NCBI RefSeq assembly: GCF_002964845.1
Contig: NZ_PRDA01000003.1
Span: 62,001 to 126,000, forward strand
Direction: 5' to 3'
DNA from: Thermus tenuipuniceus
Lineage (GTDB): Bacteria > Deinococcota > Deinococci > Deinococcales > Thermaceae
Length of the DNA: 64,000 nucleotides
Of this stretch, positions 29,016 to 39,310 are shown piece after piece. Made by a program: the position numbers and the translations under genes. Below the pieces are notes generated by a model. That model searched no databases and was not told the origin of the DNA. It saw only the letters and a list, made by a program, of their open reading frames with translations. How positions within the stretch are numbered: position 1 is the first letter of the stretch; the number at the start of each line of letters is the position of its first letter.

Positions 29016-29022
29016 CGGAGAG

Positions 29023-29105
29023 GTGTGCCGGGCCAGCCCGCAGGCAGGGGAAGGTCCTGCGGGAACGAGGACGGCGCACAGGAAACGCCAAGCCCAACCT
29101 TCCCC
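29023..29105 (+). promoter_or_regulatory. Structured rpsB leader with predicted pseudoknot
   Basis: The outer stem GTGTGCCG (29023-29030) pairs with CGGCGCAC (29072-29079), with one G-U pair. The inner stem CCCGCAGG (29037-29044) pairs with CCTGCGGG (29056-29063). The loop GGGGAAGG (29047-29054) is perfectly complementary to CCTTCCCC (29098-29105), just before the GGAGG ribosome binding site. This suggests a pseudoknot that could sense ribosomal protein S2. S2 is known to autoregulate rpsB-tsf in E. coli through a different leader. Confidence 0.7.
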
Positions 29106-29118
29106 GAACGGGAGGAAT

Positions 29119-29907
29119 ATGCCTGTAAACATCAGCATCAAGGAGCTTCTTGAGGCGGGGGTTCACTTCGGCCACGAGCGCAAGCGCTGGAACCCCAAGT
29201 TCAGCCGCTATATCTATGCGGAGCGCAACGGCATCCACATCATCGACCTGCAGAAGACCATGGTGGAGCTGGAGCGCACCTTTCGCTTCCTCGAGGACCT
29301 GGCCATGCGGGGAGGCACCATCCTCTTCGTGGGCACCAAGAAGCAGGCCCAGGACATCATCCGCATGGAAGCGGAGCGGGCGGGGATGCCCTACGTGAAC
29401 CAGCGCTGGCTGGGTGGGATGCTCACCAACTTCAAGACCATCTCCCAGCGGGTGAACCGCCTGGAGGAGCTGGAGAACCTCTTCGCCTCCCCGGAGATCC
29501 AGGACCGGCCCAAGAAGGAGCAGGTGCGCCTGAAGCACGAGTTGGACCGCCTGCAGAAATACCTTTCGGGCTTCCGCCGTCTGAAGCGCCTTCCTGACGC
29601 CATCTTCGTGGTGGACCCCACCAAGGAGGCCATCGCCGTGAGGGAGGCCCGCAAGCTCTTCATCCCCGTGGTGGCCCTGGCGGACACCGACTCCGACCCC
29701 GAGCTGGTGGATTACATCATCCCCGGCAACGACGACGCCATCCGCTCCATCCAGCTCATCGTCTCCCGGGCCGTGGACCTTATCATCCAGGCCCGGGGCG
29801 GGGTGGTGGAACCCTCCCCCTCCTACGCCCTGGTGGAGGAGGCCGAAAGGGCAGAGGCCCAGGTCCAGGGGGCATCCGACTTCGGCGAGGACGAGGTGGA
29901 AGCATGA
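29119..29907 (+). CDS. rpsB: 30S ribosomal protein S2
   Basis: 262 residues, slightly longer than the 256 known for T. thermophilus S2. The start [19 protein letters not shown] and [14 protein letters not shown] are diagnostic. ATG at 29119 has GGAGGAAT upstream. The acidic C-terminal tail (about 238-262) is typical for Thermus. tsf overlaps by 4 bp (ATGA). Control is likely through the structured leader. Confidence 0.98.
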   Translation: MPVNISIKELLEAGVHFGHERKRWNPKFSRYIYAERNGIHIIDLQKTMVELERTFRFLEDLAMRGGTILFVGTKKQAQDIIRMEAERAGMPYVNQRWLGGMLTNFKTISQRVNRLEELENLFASPEIQDRPKKEQVRLKHELDRLQKYLSGFRRLKRLPDAIFVVDPTKEAIAVREARKLFIPVVALADTDSDPELVDYIIPGNDDAIRSIQLIVSRAVDLIIQARGGVVEPSPSYALVEEAERAEAQVQGASDFGEDEVEA

Positions 29908-30494
29908 GCCAGATGGAACTCATCAAGAAGCTGCGCGAGGCCACGGGGGCCGGCATGATGGATGTGAAGAAGGCCCTCGAGGACGCTGGCTGGAATGAGG
30001 AGAAGGCTGTCCAGCTCCTCCGGGAGCGGGGGGCCATGAAGGCGGCCAAGAAGGCGGAGCGAGAGGCTCGGGAAGGGGTCATCGGCCACTACATCCACCA
30101 CAACCAGCGGGTGGGGGTCCTGGTGGAGCTGAACTGCGAGACCGACTTCGTGGCCCGGAACGAGATCTTCCAGAACCTGGCCCGGGATCTGGCCATGCAC
30201 ATCGCCATGATGAACCCCCGCTACGTCTCCGCTGAGGAGATCCCCGCTGAGGAGCTGGAGAAGGAGCGCCAGATCTACATCCAGGCCGCCCTCAACGAGG
30301 GCAAACCCGCTCAGATTGCGGAGAAGATCGCCGAGGGGCGCCTGAAGAAGTACCTGGAGGAGGTAGTCCTTCTGGAACAGCCCTTCGTCAAGGACGACAA
30401 GATCCGGGTGAAGGAGCTGATCCAGGAGGCCATCGCCAAGACCGGGGAGAACATCGTGGTACGGCGCTTCTGCCGCTTTGAGCTGGGGGCGTAG
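29904..30494 (+). CDS. tsf: Translation elongation factor Ts
   Basis: 196 residues, the short Thermus form lacking the coiled-coil and C-terminal modules of E. coli EF-Ts; in T. thermophilus it works as a dimer. Exchanges GDP for GTP on EF-Tu. [19 protein letters not shown] and the TDFVARNE motif are clear. ATGA overlap with rpsB. An intrinsic terminator follows 11 bp downstream. Confidence 0.98.
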   Translation: MSQMELIKKLREATGAGMMDVKKALEDAGWNEEKAVQLLRERGAMKAAKKAEREAREGVIGHYIHHNQRVGVLVELNCETDFVARNEIFQNLARDLAMHIAMMNPRYVSAEEIPAEELEKERQIYIQAALNEGKPAQIAEKIAEGRLKKYLEEVVLLEQPFVKDDKIRVKELIQEAIAKTGENIVVRRFCRFELGA

Positions 30495-31274
<780 letters not shown>

Positions 31275-31284
31275 AGGAGGTACC

Positions 31285-31842
31285 ATGAGCCTGAAAGAGC
31301 TTTACGCGGAAACACGGGCGCACATGCAAAAGAGCCTCGAGGCCCTGGAGCACAACCTGGCGGGCCTTCGTACCGGGCGGGCCAACCCCGCCCTTCTCCT
31401 CCACCTCAAGGTGGAGTACTACGGCACCCATGTGCCCCTGAACCAGATCGCCACCGTAACCGCCCCCGACGCCAAGACCCTGGTGGTGCAGTCCTGGGAC
31501 CAAAATGCCCTAAAGGCCATAGAGAAGGCCATCCGCGACTCGGACCTGGGCTTGAACCCCACCAACAAGGGGGATGCCCTGTACATCAACATTCCCCCCC
31601 TCACCGAGGAACGGCGCAAGGACCTGGTGAAAACCGCCCGCCACTACGCCGAGGAGGGACGGATCGCCATCCGCAACGTCCGGCGCGAGGCCTTGGAAAA
31701 ACTCAAGAAACTCTCCAAGGAACTCCACCTCTCGGAGGACGATACCAAGCGGGCGGAAGCCGAAATCCAGAAGATCACCGACGAGTTCATCGCCAAGGCC
31801 GACGAGCTTCTGGAGAAGAAGGAGCAGGAGATCCTAGGTTAG
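31285..31842 (+). CDS. frr: Ribosome recycling factor
   Basis: 185 residues. Splits post-termination ribosomes with EF-G. LRTGRANPALL and the two-domain RRF pattern (DALYINIPPLTEERRKDLVK, IRNVRREALEKLKK) are clear. AGGAGGT precedes the ATG, 10 bp after pyrH. Confidence 0.98.
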   Translation: MSLKELYAETRAHMQKSLEALEHNLAGLRTGRANPALLLHLKVEYYGTHVPLNQIATVTAPDAKTLVVQSWDQNALKAIEKAIRDSDLGLNPTNKGDALYINIPPLTEERRKDLVKTARHYAEEGRIAIRNVRREALEKLKKLSKELHLSEDDTKRAEAEIQKITDEFIAKADELLEKKEQEILG

Positions 31843-31896
31843 GAAGCCCCTTAGGACCCACCTTTTGTCTGCTGTGGACGGCTTGTCCAAACCTTA

Positions 31897-31919
31897 TGGG
31901 CCCCTTACGTGGGGGCCCA
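31897..31919 (+). repeat. Hairpin in the frr-cdsA gap
   Basis: TGGGCCCC (31897-31904) pairs with GGGGCCCA (31912-31919) around 7 nt. No U tail follows; the cdsA ribosome binding site starts 5 nt later. It may be a weak processing or pause site where other bacteria carry uppS. Confidence 0.5.
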
Positions 31920-31935
31920 CGGGGAAGGAGGGGTG

Positions 31936-32766
31936 ATGGAGGGCAGGGACGACCTGCCCACCCGGGTCCTTTCCGCCCTGGTAGGGGTTCTTTTGCTCCT
32001 ATGGGTGCTCTGGGGGGGGCTCGCCTTAATCCTGCCCACCCTGGTTTTCGTCCTGTGGCTGGGGAGCCTGGAGCTTAGGGACATGCTGGCCAAAAGGGGC
32101 ATCCGCTTGAATCTGCCCTTCCTGGTGGGCGGGGGGGTACTCCTCTTCCTCTTCTCCTTGCCCCAGCTCTACTGGCACTTCCCCCAGGTGCCCTGGCGGG
32201 AAGTGGCCCTGGGGCTTTTCCTATTGGGAAGCTTCAGCCATGAGCTGCTCAGGGGAGCCGACCTCACCCGCTTCGCCTTCACCCTCATGGCCTTCTTGTA
32301 CCTGCCCTGGAGCCTGGGGTATGTTCTCCTCCTGCGGGAGATCCCGGACAGCACCCTGGGCTTTTGGACCCTTTCCCTGCCCCTGGTGGCCAGCTTCGCC
32401 ACCGACATCGGCGCCTACTTCGTGGGCCGGGCCCTGGGCCGGCAAAAGCTGGCCCCGGAAATCTCCCCCGGTAAGACGGTGGAGGGCTCCTTGGGGGGGA
32501 TTGCGGTAAGCTTTCTGGCCCTGGCCCTCTACACCGGGCTGGTGCGGGAGGTCTTCCCCTTCGGCCTCCTGGAACTTTGGCTTTTCAGCTTCCTCCTTTC
32601 CTTGGCCGCCCAGCTTGGGGACCTGGTGGAGTCCATGTTGAAGCGGTACTGTGGGGTGAAGGACTCGGGGCACTTCCTTCCCGGCCACGGAGGGCTTCTG
32701 GATAGGATCGACAGCCTTCTCTTCACCTTCCCCCTCACCTACTTTTTGGTGGTGCTCTTCACATGA
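31936..32766 (+). CDS. cdsA: Phosphatidate cytidylyltransferase (CDP-diglyceride synthase)
   Basis: 276 residues, about eight membrane segments. Makes CDP-diacylglycerol from CTP and phosphatidic acid. The C-terminal signature is present: [12 protein letters not shown], then [19 protein letters not shown] and [16 protein letters not shown] at 31936 follows AAGGAGGGG and gives the usual N-terminus; an upstream in-frame ATG at 31909 lacks a ribosome site. ATGA overlap with dxr. Confidence 0.95.
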   Translation: MEGRDDLPTRVLSALVGVLLLLWVLWGGLALILPTLVFVLWLGSLELRDMLAKRGIRLNLPFLVGGGVLLFLFSLPQLYWHFPQVPWREVALGLFLLGSFSHELLRGADLTRFAFTLMAFLYLPWSLGYVLLLREIPDSTLGFWTLSLPLVASFATDIGAYFVGRALGRQKLAPEISPGKTVEGSLGGIAVSFLALALYTGLVREVFPFGLLELWLFSFLLSLAAQLGDLVESMLKRYCGVKDSGHFLPGHGGLLDRIDSLLFTFPLTYFLVVLFT

Positions 32767-33866
32767 AACGGGTGGTGATCCTGGGTTCCACGGGTTCCAT
32801 AGGGCGGCAGGCCCTCGAGGTCTGCCGCTGGCAGGGCTTTCGGGTGGTGGGGCTCGCCGCCGGGAGAAACCTGGAGGCGCTCTCCCAGCAGATAGCCGAG
32901 TGGCAACCCCTCCTGGTGGCTGCAGACCCAAGCCTGCGCGGGGAACTGAAGGCCCGCTTCCCCTGGTTAACGTTAGGTACCCCGGAGGAGGTGGCCGCCC
33001 TGGAGGCCGAGGTGGCCGTGGCCGCCATTCCCGGTCTTGCGGGCCTTTCCCCCACCCGGGTGGCGGCCCAGACGGGCAAGCGCATCGCCTTGGCCAATAA
33101 GGAAGCCATGGTGGCCGCAGGGCCCCTCCTCTGGCAGGAGGTGGAGGCTCATGGGGCTGAGATCCTCCCCGTGGACTCGGAGCACTCGGCCCTCTTCCAG
33201 GCCCTCTTGGGGGAGAAGCGGGAGGGCGTGGCCGAGCTCATCCTGACGGCCAGCGGCGGACCCTTTTTAAGGGAGCCTGGGGACCTCTCTCAGGTCACGC
33301 CGGAGATGGCCCTCAACCACCCTCGCTGGCGCATGGGCCCCAAGGTGACGATAGACTCGGCCACCCTCTTCAACAAGGGCCTCGAAGTCCTCGAAGCCAA
33401 GGAGCTCTTCCGCTTTCCCCTGGAGAGGATTAAAGTTCTGGTCCACCCCCAGGCCTACGTGCATGGGCTTGTGCGCCTCATTGACGGTAGCCTTAAGGCC
33501 CAACTGGGCCCCACGGACATGCGCCTTCCCATCCAGTACGCCCTCACCTACCCCGAAAGGGCGAAAACCCCTTTGCAGAACCTCCCCATCCCCGGGGTGC
33601 TGGAGTTTTTCGAGCCGGACCTAAAGCGCTTCCCCGCCCTGGCGGTGGCCTATGAGGCGGGAAGGCGGGGCGGGGTGGCCCAGGTAGCGGTTTCCGCCGC
33701 CGACGAGGTGGCGGTGGAGGCATTTTTGGCTGGCCGAATCCCCTTCACCGATATCCCCAAAATCCTGGCCCAGGTCCTGGAAAACACCCCTTCCCTTCCC
33801 CTAACATGGGAGAACCTCTTCGCCGTGGATGCCTGGGCCCGGGAGGAGGCCAAGAGGTGGGCATGA
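32763..33866 (+). CDS. dxr: 1-deoxy-D-xylulose 5-phosphate reductoisomerase
   Basis: 367 residues. Second step of the MEP isoprenoid pathway. NADPH-binding [15 protein letters not shown] starts it; [25 protein letters not shown] and LTASGGPF are family motifs with the metal-binding Asp/Glu. Overlaps cdsA and rseP by 4 bp each. Confidence 0.97.
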   Translation: MKRVVILGSTGSIGRQALEVCRWQGFRVVGLAAGRNLEALSQQIAEWQPLLVAADPSLRGELKARFPWLTLGTPEEVAALEAEVAVAAIPGLAGLSPTRVAAQTGKRIALANKEAMVAAGPLLWQEVEAHGAEILPVDSEHSALFQALLGEKREGVAELILTASGGPFLREPGDLSQVTPEMALNHPRWRMGPKVTIDSATLFNKGLEVLEAKELFRFPLERIKVLVHPQAYVHGLVRLIDGSLKAQLGPTDMRLPIQYALTYPERAKTPLQNLPIPGVLEFFEPDLKRFPALAVAYEAGRRGGVAQVAVSAADEVAVEAFLAGRIPFTDIPKILAQVLENTPSLPLTWENLFAVDAWAREEAKRWA

Positions 33867-34873
33867 GCTTGATCTGGTTTCTCATCATCATCGGGGTCAG
33901 CATCTTTGTGCACGAACTGGGGCACTACCTGGCAGCGCGGGTCCAAGGGGTGCGGGTCAAGGCCTTCAGCCTGGGCTTCGGCCCCATCCTATGGAAACGG
34001 CAGGCCTGGGGCACCGAGTGGCGGCTTTCTGCCATTCCTCTGGGGGGGTACGCGGACATCGAAGGCCTCCTCCCCGAGGAGCGGGGCCGGGGATACGATG
34101 CCCTTCCCTTCCCGGGGAAGCTTTTGGTCCTGGTGGCCGGGGTCGTCATGAACGTCCTCATGGCCTGGGGACTCCTCGCCTACCTCTTCAGCGTCCAAGG
34201 GGTGCCGGAGGCCGCGGGAAGGGCGGTGATCCTGGAAGTCCTCCCGGGGAGCGTGGCGGAAAGAGCGGGGCTACGGGCCGGCGACATCCTGGTGGCCGTG
34301 GACGGTACCCCCCTCGCCCAGGCCCAGGGGATTGAGCGGGTGAAGACCCCAGGGGAGCACACCCTCACCGTGCGCCGTCAGGGCCAGGAGCTCACCCTCT
34401 CCCTCACCTGGCAGGAGGGCGTGGAACGGCTTGGGGTGGTGTACCAACCCGAGGTGGCCTTCCGCCGGGTGGGGTTCTTGGAAGGACTGGGGCTAGCCGT
34501 GGGCCGTACCCTGGCCTTCGGACCCCAGATGGTGAAGGCCCTGGTGGGAGGGCTTTTGGGCGTGCTGGCGGGAAATCCCGACAACGGGGTCATGGGACCG
34601 GTGGGGATCGTGGCGGAAACAGGCCGGGCAGCCCAGGAGGGCCTTTTCCGCCTGTTGGAGCTTACCGTGGCCATCAACCTCTCCCTGGCCCTTTTCAACC
34701 TTTTGCCCATTCCTGCCCTGGATGGCGGGCGTATTCTCCTCCTCTTCCTCTCCCGTTTCCTCCGCATCCGCCCCGAGCAGGAGGCCATGGTCCACTACCT
34801 GGGCTTCGTCTTCCTCATCCTTCTGGTCATCCTGGTCACCTTCCAGGACCTAAGGCGGCTTCTCGGGGGCTAG
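33863..34873 (+). CDS. rseP: Membrane zinc metalloprotease RseP/RIP (M50) with PDZ domain
   Basis: 336 residues. Intramembrane site-2 protease. HExxH is in [13 protein letters not shown], a PDZ domain spans about 120-195 ([20 protein letters not shown]), and the LDG motif is [15 protein letters not shown]. One PDZ rather than the two of E. coli RseP. ATG at 33863 overlaps the dxr stop. No sigma-E/RseA system is visible here, so the substrate is open. Confidence 0.94.
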   Translation: MSLIWFLIIIGVSIFVHELGHYLAARVQGVRVKAFSLGFGPILWKRQAWGTEWRLSAIPLGGYADIEGLLPEERGRGYDALPFPGKLLVLVAGVVMNVLMAWGLLAYLFSVQGVPEAAGRAVILEVLPGSVAERAGLRAGDILVAVDGTPLAQAQGIERVKTPGEHTLTVRRQGQELTLSLTWQEGVERLGVVYQPEVAFRRVGFLEGLGLAVGRTLAFGPQMVKALVGGLLGVLAGNPDNGVMGPVGIVAETGRAAQEGLFRLLELTVAINLSLALFNLLPIPALDGGRILLLFLSRFLRIRPEQEAMVHYLGFVFLILLVILVTFQDLRRLLGG

Positions 34874-35503
34874 ATGGAGGCCACGGTCCTCATCCCTGCC
34901 TACAATGAGGAGGCCACCATCGCAGGGGTGGTGCGGGTGGCCAAGGAGGCAGGTTTCCCCGTGGTGGTGGCCGACGATGGCTCAGAGGACCGCACCGCCC
35001 AGGAAGCCGCCAGGGCTGGAGCCCAGGTGGTGCGCCTGCCCCACAACCGGGGTAAGGGCGGGGCCATCGCGGAAGGGCTCAAACGGGTGAACACCCCCTT
35101 GGTCCTCCTCCTGGATGCGGATCTTCTGGGTCTTGCCCCGTACCACTTGGAGTCCCTGCTGGACCCTGTGGCAAAGGGGAAGGCGGAGATGACGGTGGGC
35201 GTCTTCCGAGGGGGAAGGCTTTCCACGGATCTCGCCATGCGCCTCACCCCCTTTCTCTCCGGACAGCGAGCCCTGAAAACGGAGGATTTGCGAAGGGTGC
35301 GGGGCCTCGAGAACGCCCGATACGACCTGGAGCTCCTCCTCACCCGCCACGCCAAAAAGGCGGGCTGGCGGGTCCTCTACCTGCCCCTTCCGGGGGTGAG
35401 CCAGGTGATGAAGGAGGAAAAGCGGGGGCTCATTCCCGGTTTTGCTCACCGCCTTCGCATGTACCGGGAAATCCTCCGCTACTACCTCAAGGCCAAGGCC
35501 TAA
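34874..35503 (+). CDS. Family 2 glycosyltransferase
   Basis: 209 residues. GT-A fold: VLIPAYNEEATIAGVV, ADDGSEDRT, HNRGKGGAIAEGL and the DxD-like LLLDADLLG. Resembles small polyprenyl-phosphate sugar transferases, but there are no membrane segments. The start abuts the rseP stop, suggesting it belongs to the same operon. Acceptor and sugar unknown. Convergent 4-bp overlap with the next gene. Confidence 0.85.
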   Translation: MEATVLIPAYNEEATIAGVVRVAKEAGFPVVVADDGSEDRTAQEAARAGAQVVRLPHNRGKGGAIAEGLKRVNTPLVLLLDADLLGLAPYHLESLLDPVAKGKAEMTVGVFRGGRLSTDLAMRLTPFLSGQRALKTEDLRRVRGLENARYDLELLLTRHAKKAGWRVLYLPLPGVSQVMKEEKRGLIPGFAHRLRMYREILRYYLKAKA

Positions 35504-36072
35504 GGCCCTTGCCGGGGCGTGAGGGCCTGTGGGAGCCTTAAAAGCTCCACCCAGGCCTCCCCGGTGCGGTAGGCCACCACCCCGAGGCCCGGAACCAGGA
35601 AGATCTCCTTGAGGTCCGTACCCCCCTTCTCCGTGGTGTAGGCCACCCGGACCCGGTAGGCGTTGAAGGCCCCGGCCTTTACCCTTACCCCTTCTATCCC
35701 CTCCACCCGGGCGGAGAGAGCCACTCGTTGCCCACGGAACTGGGCGCTTCCCCCCCAGGAAAGCCCCAGGTCCAGCCTCGAGGGGTAGAGAAGGAGGGGG
35801 GGCGTAAAGGGAAAGTACCCCTCGGGCAGACCCACCCCCAGGAGAAAAAGCCCCTCGGCACCCCCTTTGAGCCGGTCCTCCCGGAACACGCGCCCCTCCT
35901 TCCCGTAGCGGAGGCGATACCCCTCCTGGGTGGGAAGAAGCTCCTGCTGGGTGCCATCGGAGTACAGGTACCGTCCCCCTCCCTGGGGAAAGACCTGGCC
36001 AAGAGCCAGGGAAAGGAAAACCGGCACCGCCCAGAGGAACCGCCAAAACCCCCCGCCCTTAGAGCCTCCCAT
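35500..36072 (-). CDS. Exported protein of unknown function
   Basis: 190 residues. An N-terminal hydrophobic segment (about 9-25, FLWAVPVFLSLALG) looks like a signal peptide. The rest is rich in beta-type residues, with VRVAYTTEKGGTDLKEIFLVPGLGVVAY near the end reminiscent of outer-surface lipid- or sugar-binding barrels, but there is no lipobox Cys. I do not recognise a family. It follows proC by 4 bp on the same strand. Confidence 0.7.
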   Translation of the reverse strand: MGGSKGGGFWRFLWAVPVFLSLALGQVFPQGGGRYLYSDGTQQELLPTQEGYRLRYGKEGRVFREDRLKGGAEGLFLLGVGLPEGYFPFTPPLLLYPSRLDLGLSWGGSAQFRGQRVALSARVEGIEGVRVKAGAFNAYRVRVAYTTEKGGTDLKEIFLVPGLGVVAYRTGEAWVELLRLPQALTPRQGP

Positions 36073-36076
36073 ACCC

Positions 36077-36862
36077 TTACTCCGCCTCTCCCAGCTCGTG
36101 CCCCCGCCGGGTGGCGGCCTCCACCGCCTCGTAGAAGGCGGCTCTTAGGGAGCGGGCCTCGAGGGCGTGGAGGCCGTGGATGGTGGTTCCCCCGGGGCTT
36201 GCCACCTCGTCCTTGAGTTGGGCCGGATGGCGGCTTTTCAAGAGCTCCCCCGTGGCCGCCAGGGCCTCCGCCGCCAGGCGCAGGGCCAGGGCCCGGGGCA
36301 TACCCATCTTCACCCCGGCATCCGCCAGGGCCTCGGCCACCACCGCCAGATAGGCGGGAGCAGAGGCGGACATGGCGGTGAAGGGGTCAAAGAGGTGCTC
36401 GGGGATCTCGTACACATCCCCCACGGTGGCGAAAAGGGACCGGGCAAAGTCCAGGTCCCCTGCCTCCCGGGCCTCCCTCAAAGCGGTAAGGGCGGTGGAA
36501 CTCTCCCCAATCACCGCCGCCAGGTTGGGCATGGCCCGCACCACCCGCCGGGTGTCCAGCCTGCGGGAAAGCACCGCCGTGGATACCCCGGCCATGATGG
36601 AGATGTATCCCACCCCGGGGTGGGCGATCTCCGGGGCCAGATGGGGAAAATCCCGGGGCTGGACCGCCAAAAGCACCCGCTCCGCCTGGACGAGTTCCTT
36701 AAGGGCTAAAGGACGAAGGCCAAAGGCCTCGGCCAGCTCCCGGGTGCGCTCCGGGGTGCGACCCACCACCCCCACCTCCCCAGGCCTGAGGAAACCCCGG
36801 TCCAAGGCCCCCTTCAGGATGCTTTTCCCCATCTTGCCCAGGCCCACGAACACCAGCTTCAT
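36077..36862 (-). CDS. proC: Pyrroline-5-carboxylate reductase
   Basis: 261 residues. Last step of proline synthesis, NAD(P)H-dependent. VFVGLGKMGKSILKGAL is the Rossmann start, VVRAMPNLAAVIGESSTAL the central motif and KDEVASPGGTTIHGLHALE the C-terminal signature. Overlaps rsmB by 4 bp. Confidence 0.96.
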   Translation of the reverse strand: MKLVFVGLGKMGKSILKGALDRGFLRPGEVGVVGRTPERTRELAEAFGLRPLALKELVQAERVLLAVQPRDFPHLAPEIAHPGVGYISIMAGVSTAVLSRRLDTRRVVRAMPNLAAVIGESSTALTALREAREAGDLDFARSLFATVGDVYEIPEHLFDPFTAMSASAPAYLAVVAEALADAGVKMGMPRALALRLAAEALAATGELLKSRHPAQLKDEVASPGGTTIHGLHALEARSLRAAFYEAVEAATRRGHELGEAE

Positions 36863-38058
36863 GTTCTAGAGTTTACCTTCCGCAGGCGCAGGTAATAAAA
36901 CCCATCCAGGCCTCCCTCCGGGGCCACATAAACACCCAGGCCCGACCGAAGCACGGGAAAGGGGCAGGCTATGGGCTCCGGCTCAAACTCCGGATGCCGG
37001 GCGAGAAAGGCCCGGGCCATCCCCTCCCCTTCCTCCTCCGTCAGGGTGCAGACGCTATACACCAGCACCCCCCCTTCCTCCGTGGCCCGGGCAGCGGTCT
37101 CCAGAAGCTTAAGCTGCAACTCCGCCATGCGACTCGGGTCTTCTGGGGCCAGGCGGTAGCGGAGCTCGGGATGGCTCCGGAAAGTGCCGGTTCCGGTGCA
37201 AGGAGCATCCAGAAGAACCTTTTTGGCCTTCTCGGGAAGGGGTTCCGTCAGGTCCTGGGTGCGGTAGGCTACCCTCAGGCCCAGCTTCCTCGCCGTCTTC
37301 CCCCCCGCCTCCTGGCGCCTGGGGTTCAGGTCGTAGGACACCACCTCCGCCCCCTTGGCGGCCAGGTAAAAGGCCTTAAGCCCCGCACCCCCGCACAGGT
37401 CCAGCACCTTTTCCCCGGGGACAGGGTTAAGAAGCTGGGCGGCAAAGAGGGAAGCGGGGTTCTGAGGCTGGAGGCCTAAAGCGGAAAAGTCGGTTTTTCC
37501 TCCCTCCCAGAGGTAGCTATCGGGGATGGGTCCTGGCTTCAATCCCTCCACGGAGCGGTAAGCGGTGACGAAGAGGGGAGCGGGCTCGTTGAACCCCTCG
37601 GCGAAGGCCACCTGGCCAAAGAATCTTCGCCAGGCTTGGCAAAGCCAGTCGGGCAGGCTGAGGCGCACGCACTCCGGGGCCTCCCGCAGGCTCAAACGAC
37701 GGAGTACGGCGTTGACCAGGCCGGCGAGGCGAGGGGAAACCTTTTTGGCCTCCTCCACCCAGGGGCTCACCCGGGCATGGTCGGGCTTGCCGGAAAGCCA
37801 TTCCCAGGCCCCCAGGCGCAGAATCCAACGCACCATGGAAGGGAGTCTCTCCGGCCTCTTGAGGTAAGGCTCCAAGAGAAAGTCCAGAAACCTAAGGTGG
37901 CGCAGGACCCCGTACACCAAATGGGTGGCGTAGGCCCTGTCCCGCTCGGGCCAGAACAGGTGGTCCAAAGCCCGGTCCAAAAATAGTTGGGCCCTGCTGC
38001 CCCGCTCCACCTCGAGGAGGATGCGAACGGCGAGGGCCCTGGGGCTTTCCGGCCTCAA
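36859..38058 (-). CDS. rsmB: 16S rRNA m5C methyltransferase, RsmB/Sun type
   Basis: 399 residues. An N-terminal NusB-like domain (about 1-130) is fused to an AdoMet-dependent methyltransferase. Binding motif VLDLCGGAGLKAFYLA; the two catalytic cysteines lie in LLDAPCTGTG and YSVCTLTEEEG. RsmB methylates C967 in E. coli; the exact Thermus target is inferred from the NusB domain. Overlaps spoVS by 4 bp. Confidence 0.92.
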   Translation of the reverse strand: MRPESPRALAVRILLEVERGSRAQLFLDRALDHLFWPERDRAYATHLVYGVLRHLRFLDFLLEPYLKRPERLPSMVRWILRLGAWEWLSGKPDHARVSPWVEEAKKVSPRLAGLVNAVLRRLSLREAPECVRLSLPDWLCQAWRRFFGQVAFAEGFNEPAPLFVTAYRSVEGLKPGPIPDSYLWEGGKTDFSALGLQPQNPASLFAAQLLNPVPGEKVLDLCGGAGLKAFYLAAKGAEVVSYDLNPRRQEAGGKTARKLGLRVAYRTQDLTEPLPEKAKKVLLDAPCTGTGTFRSHPELRYRLAPEDPSRMAELQLKLLETAARATEEGGVLVYSVCTLTEEEGEGMARAFLARHPEFEPEPIACPFPVLRSGLGVYVAPEGGLDGFYYLRLRKVNSRT

Positions 38059-38327
38059 GACTCCAGGGGATGGGCCTTGATGCTGAACTTAAGGGCGGTC
38101 CGCTCCTCGTTCTCCAGGTCCAGCTTGACGAAGGCCGGCTTGACCACCAGGTCCAGGTTGTCGGGGGCGATGTACCCCCGGGCGATGGCGATGGCCTTCA
38201 CCGCCTGGTTCACCGCCTGGGGCCCGATGGCCTGCACCTCCACCTCCCCCTTGGTGCGCAAGAGCGCCGCAATGGCGCCGGCCACGGAGTTGGGGCGGGA
38301 CTTGGAAGACACGCGCAACGTTTCCAC
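38055..38327 (-). CDS. spoVS: SpoVS family (Alba-like) protein
   Basis: 90 residues, GTG start with AGGAGGT upstream. Strongly conserved SpoVS sequence: LRVSSKSRPNSVAGAIAALLR and QAVNQAVKAIAIARGYI. The family has an Alba-like fold and is needed for stage V sporulation in Bacillus, but occurs in non-sporulating Thermus; nucleic-acid binding is suspected. Own promoter upstream. Confidence 0.93.
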   Translation of the reverse strand: METLRVSSKSRPNSVAGAIAALLRTKGEVEVQAIGPQAVNQAVKAIAIARGYIAPDNLDLVVKPAFVKLDLENEERTALKFSIKAHPLES

Positions 38328-38389
38328 TTTGACCTCCTGAAAGCTCCTGGGCCACCCCGCTTTGGAAGGGCATGGGCGGCTTCAGGCCC

Positions 38390-38418
38390 ATGGTAGAGCA
38401 AAAGGGCCCCACGTGCAA
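38390..38418 (-). promoter_or_regulatory. Promoter for spoVS-rsmB-proC
   Basis: Minus-strand TTGCAC (38413-38418), a 17-nt spacer and TACCAT (38390-38395). The -35 begins right after the SRPBCC stop codon. A ~55-nt leader with a TGGGC/GCCCA hairpin follows. Confidence 0.55.
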
Positions 38419-38856
38419 CTAGGAAGCCAGAACCCGTTCCTCCAGGCCCTTAAGAAGGCTTTCTATGTTCTCCTGCATGAGCTTTTGCACCAGCTTCTGC
38501 AAAAGCCCCCCGAAGATGGGGATGGTGAGTTCATAGGTCAGGCTCAGGACCACCCGGGTCCCCTCCTCCTCCGGCAGGAAGACCCAGGTGCCCTCGTACC
38601 GGTCAAAATCCCCTTCCGGGGAGTAGAAGCGGTTCCTTAGGTTCTGGTCGTCCCACTCCTCCTCTTCCAGCCAGCGCACCTTCTTGCCCATGGCCACCGC
38701 CACCCATTCGCTTCGGGTGCGGTTGCCCTCCTGGGAGAGCACCTTGAGGCTTTCCACCTCCTTGAGGTAGGGCTTCAAGCCCTCCAGGTCCTTGGCCAGG
38801 GCATACACCTTTTCCGCTGGCGCCTTGATCAAGCGTTCCGCGCGCACCTCAGGCAT
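38419..38856 (-). CDS. SRPBCC (START-like) family protein
   Basis: 145 residues. Helix-grip fold of the polyketide cyclase/COQ10 type: AERLIKAPAEKVYALAKDLEGLKPYL at the start, a beta-rich middle, and a long C-terminal helix (LVQKLMQENIESLLKGLEE). These proteins bind a hydrophobic ligand in a cavity; the ligand is unknown. It follows recX by 9 bp. Confidence 0.85.
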   Translation of the reverse strand: MPEVRAERLIKAPAEKVYALAKDLEGLKPYLKEVESLKVLSQEGNRTRSEWVAVAMGKKVRWLEEEEWDDQNLRNRFYSPEGDFDRYEGTWVFLPEEEGTRVVLSLTYELTIPIFGGLLQKLVQKLMQENIESLLKGLEERVLAS

Positions 38857-38865
38857 GGGCTCTTT

Positions 38866-39306
38866 TTACCCGCTTTCCTCCTCCTTGACAAGCCGGTAGG
38901 CCTCTAGTGCCACGGAAAGGGGAAACCCCCGGCCCTGAAGGAAGCGCACCGCCTTGGCCTTGTCCTGGCGGCGGGAGTAGCGGCGAAGAACCCTTAGAGC
39001 TGCCTCCAGGTTCTCCTCCTCCCCATAGGCGGCCAGCGCTTCCTCCACCACCTCCTCCGCCACCCCCTGGGCCCTTAGGAGGTGGCGGAGCTTATGAGGA
39101 CCGTACTTCCGCCTGGCGGCCACGAAGGCTTCCGCAAAGGCCCGGTCGTCCAAGTAGCCCAGCTCCTCGAGGCGGGCCAAAACCCTTTCCACCTCCCCTT
39201 CGGGAAAGCGGCCCAGAAGCTTCTCCCGCAAGCGGGCCCGGCTCATGGCCCTTTGGGAAAGAAGCCTTAGGGCATAGGCCAGGGCCTCAGCCTTTTCCAT
39301 ACCCAT
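38866..39306 (-). CDS. recX: Regulatory protein RecX
   Basis: 146 residues of three-helix repeats typical of RecX: LLSQRAMSRARLREKLLGR, ELGYLDDRAFAEAFV and KYGPHKLRHLLRAQGV. RecX modulates RecA filaments. recA is not in the window. ATG at 39306 or the ATG two codons later. A leaderless transcript is likely, with TAGCGT 5 nt upstream. Confidence 0.9.
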   Translation of the reverse strand: MGMEKAEALAYALRLLSQRAMSRARLREKLLGRFPEGEVERVLARLEELGYLDDRAFAEAFVAARRKYGPHKLRHLLRAQGVAEEVVEEALAAYGEEENLEAALRVLRRYSRRQDKAKAVRFLQGRGFPLSVALEAYRLVKEEESG

Positions 39307-39310
39307 AGGG

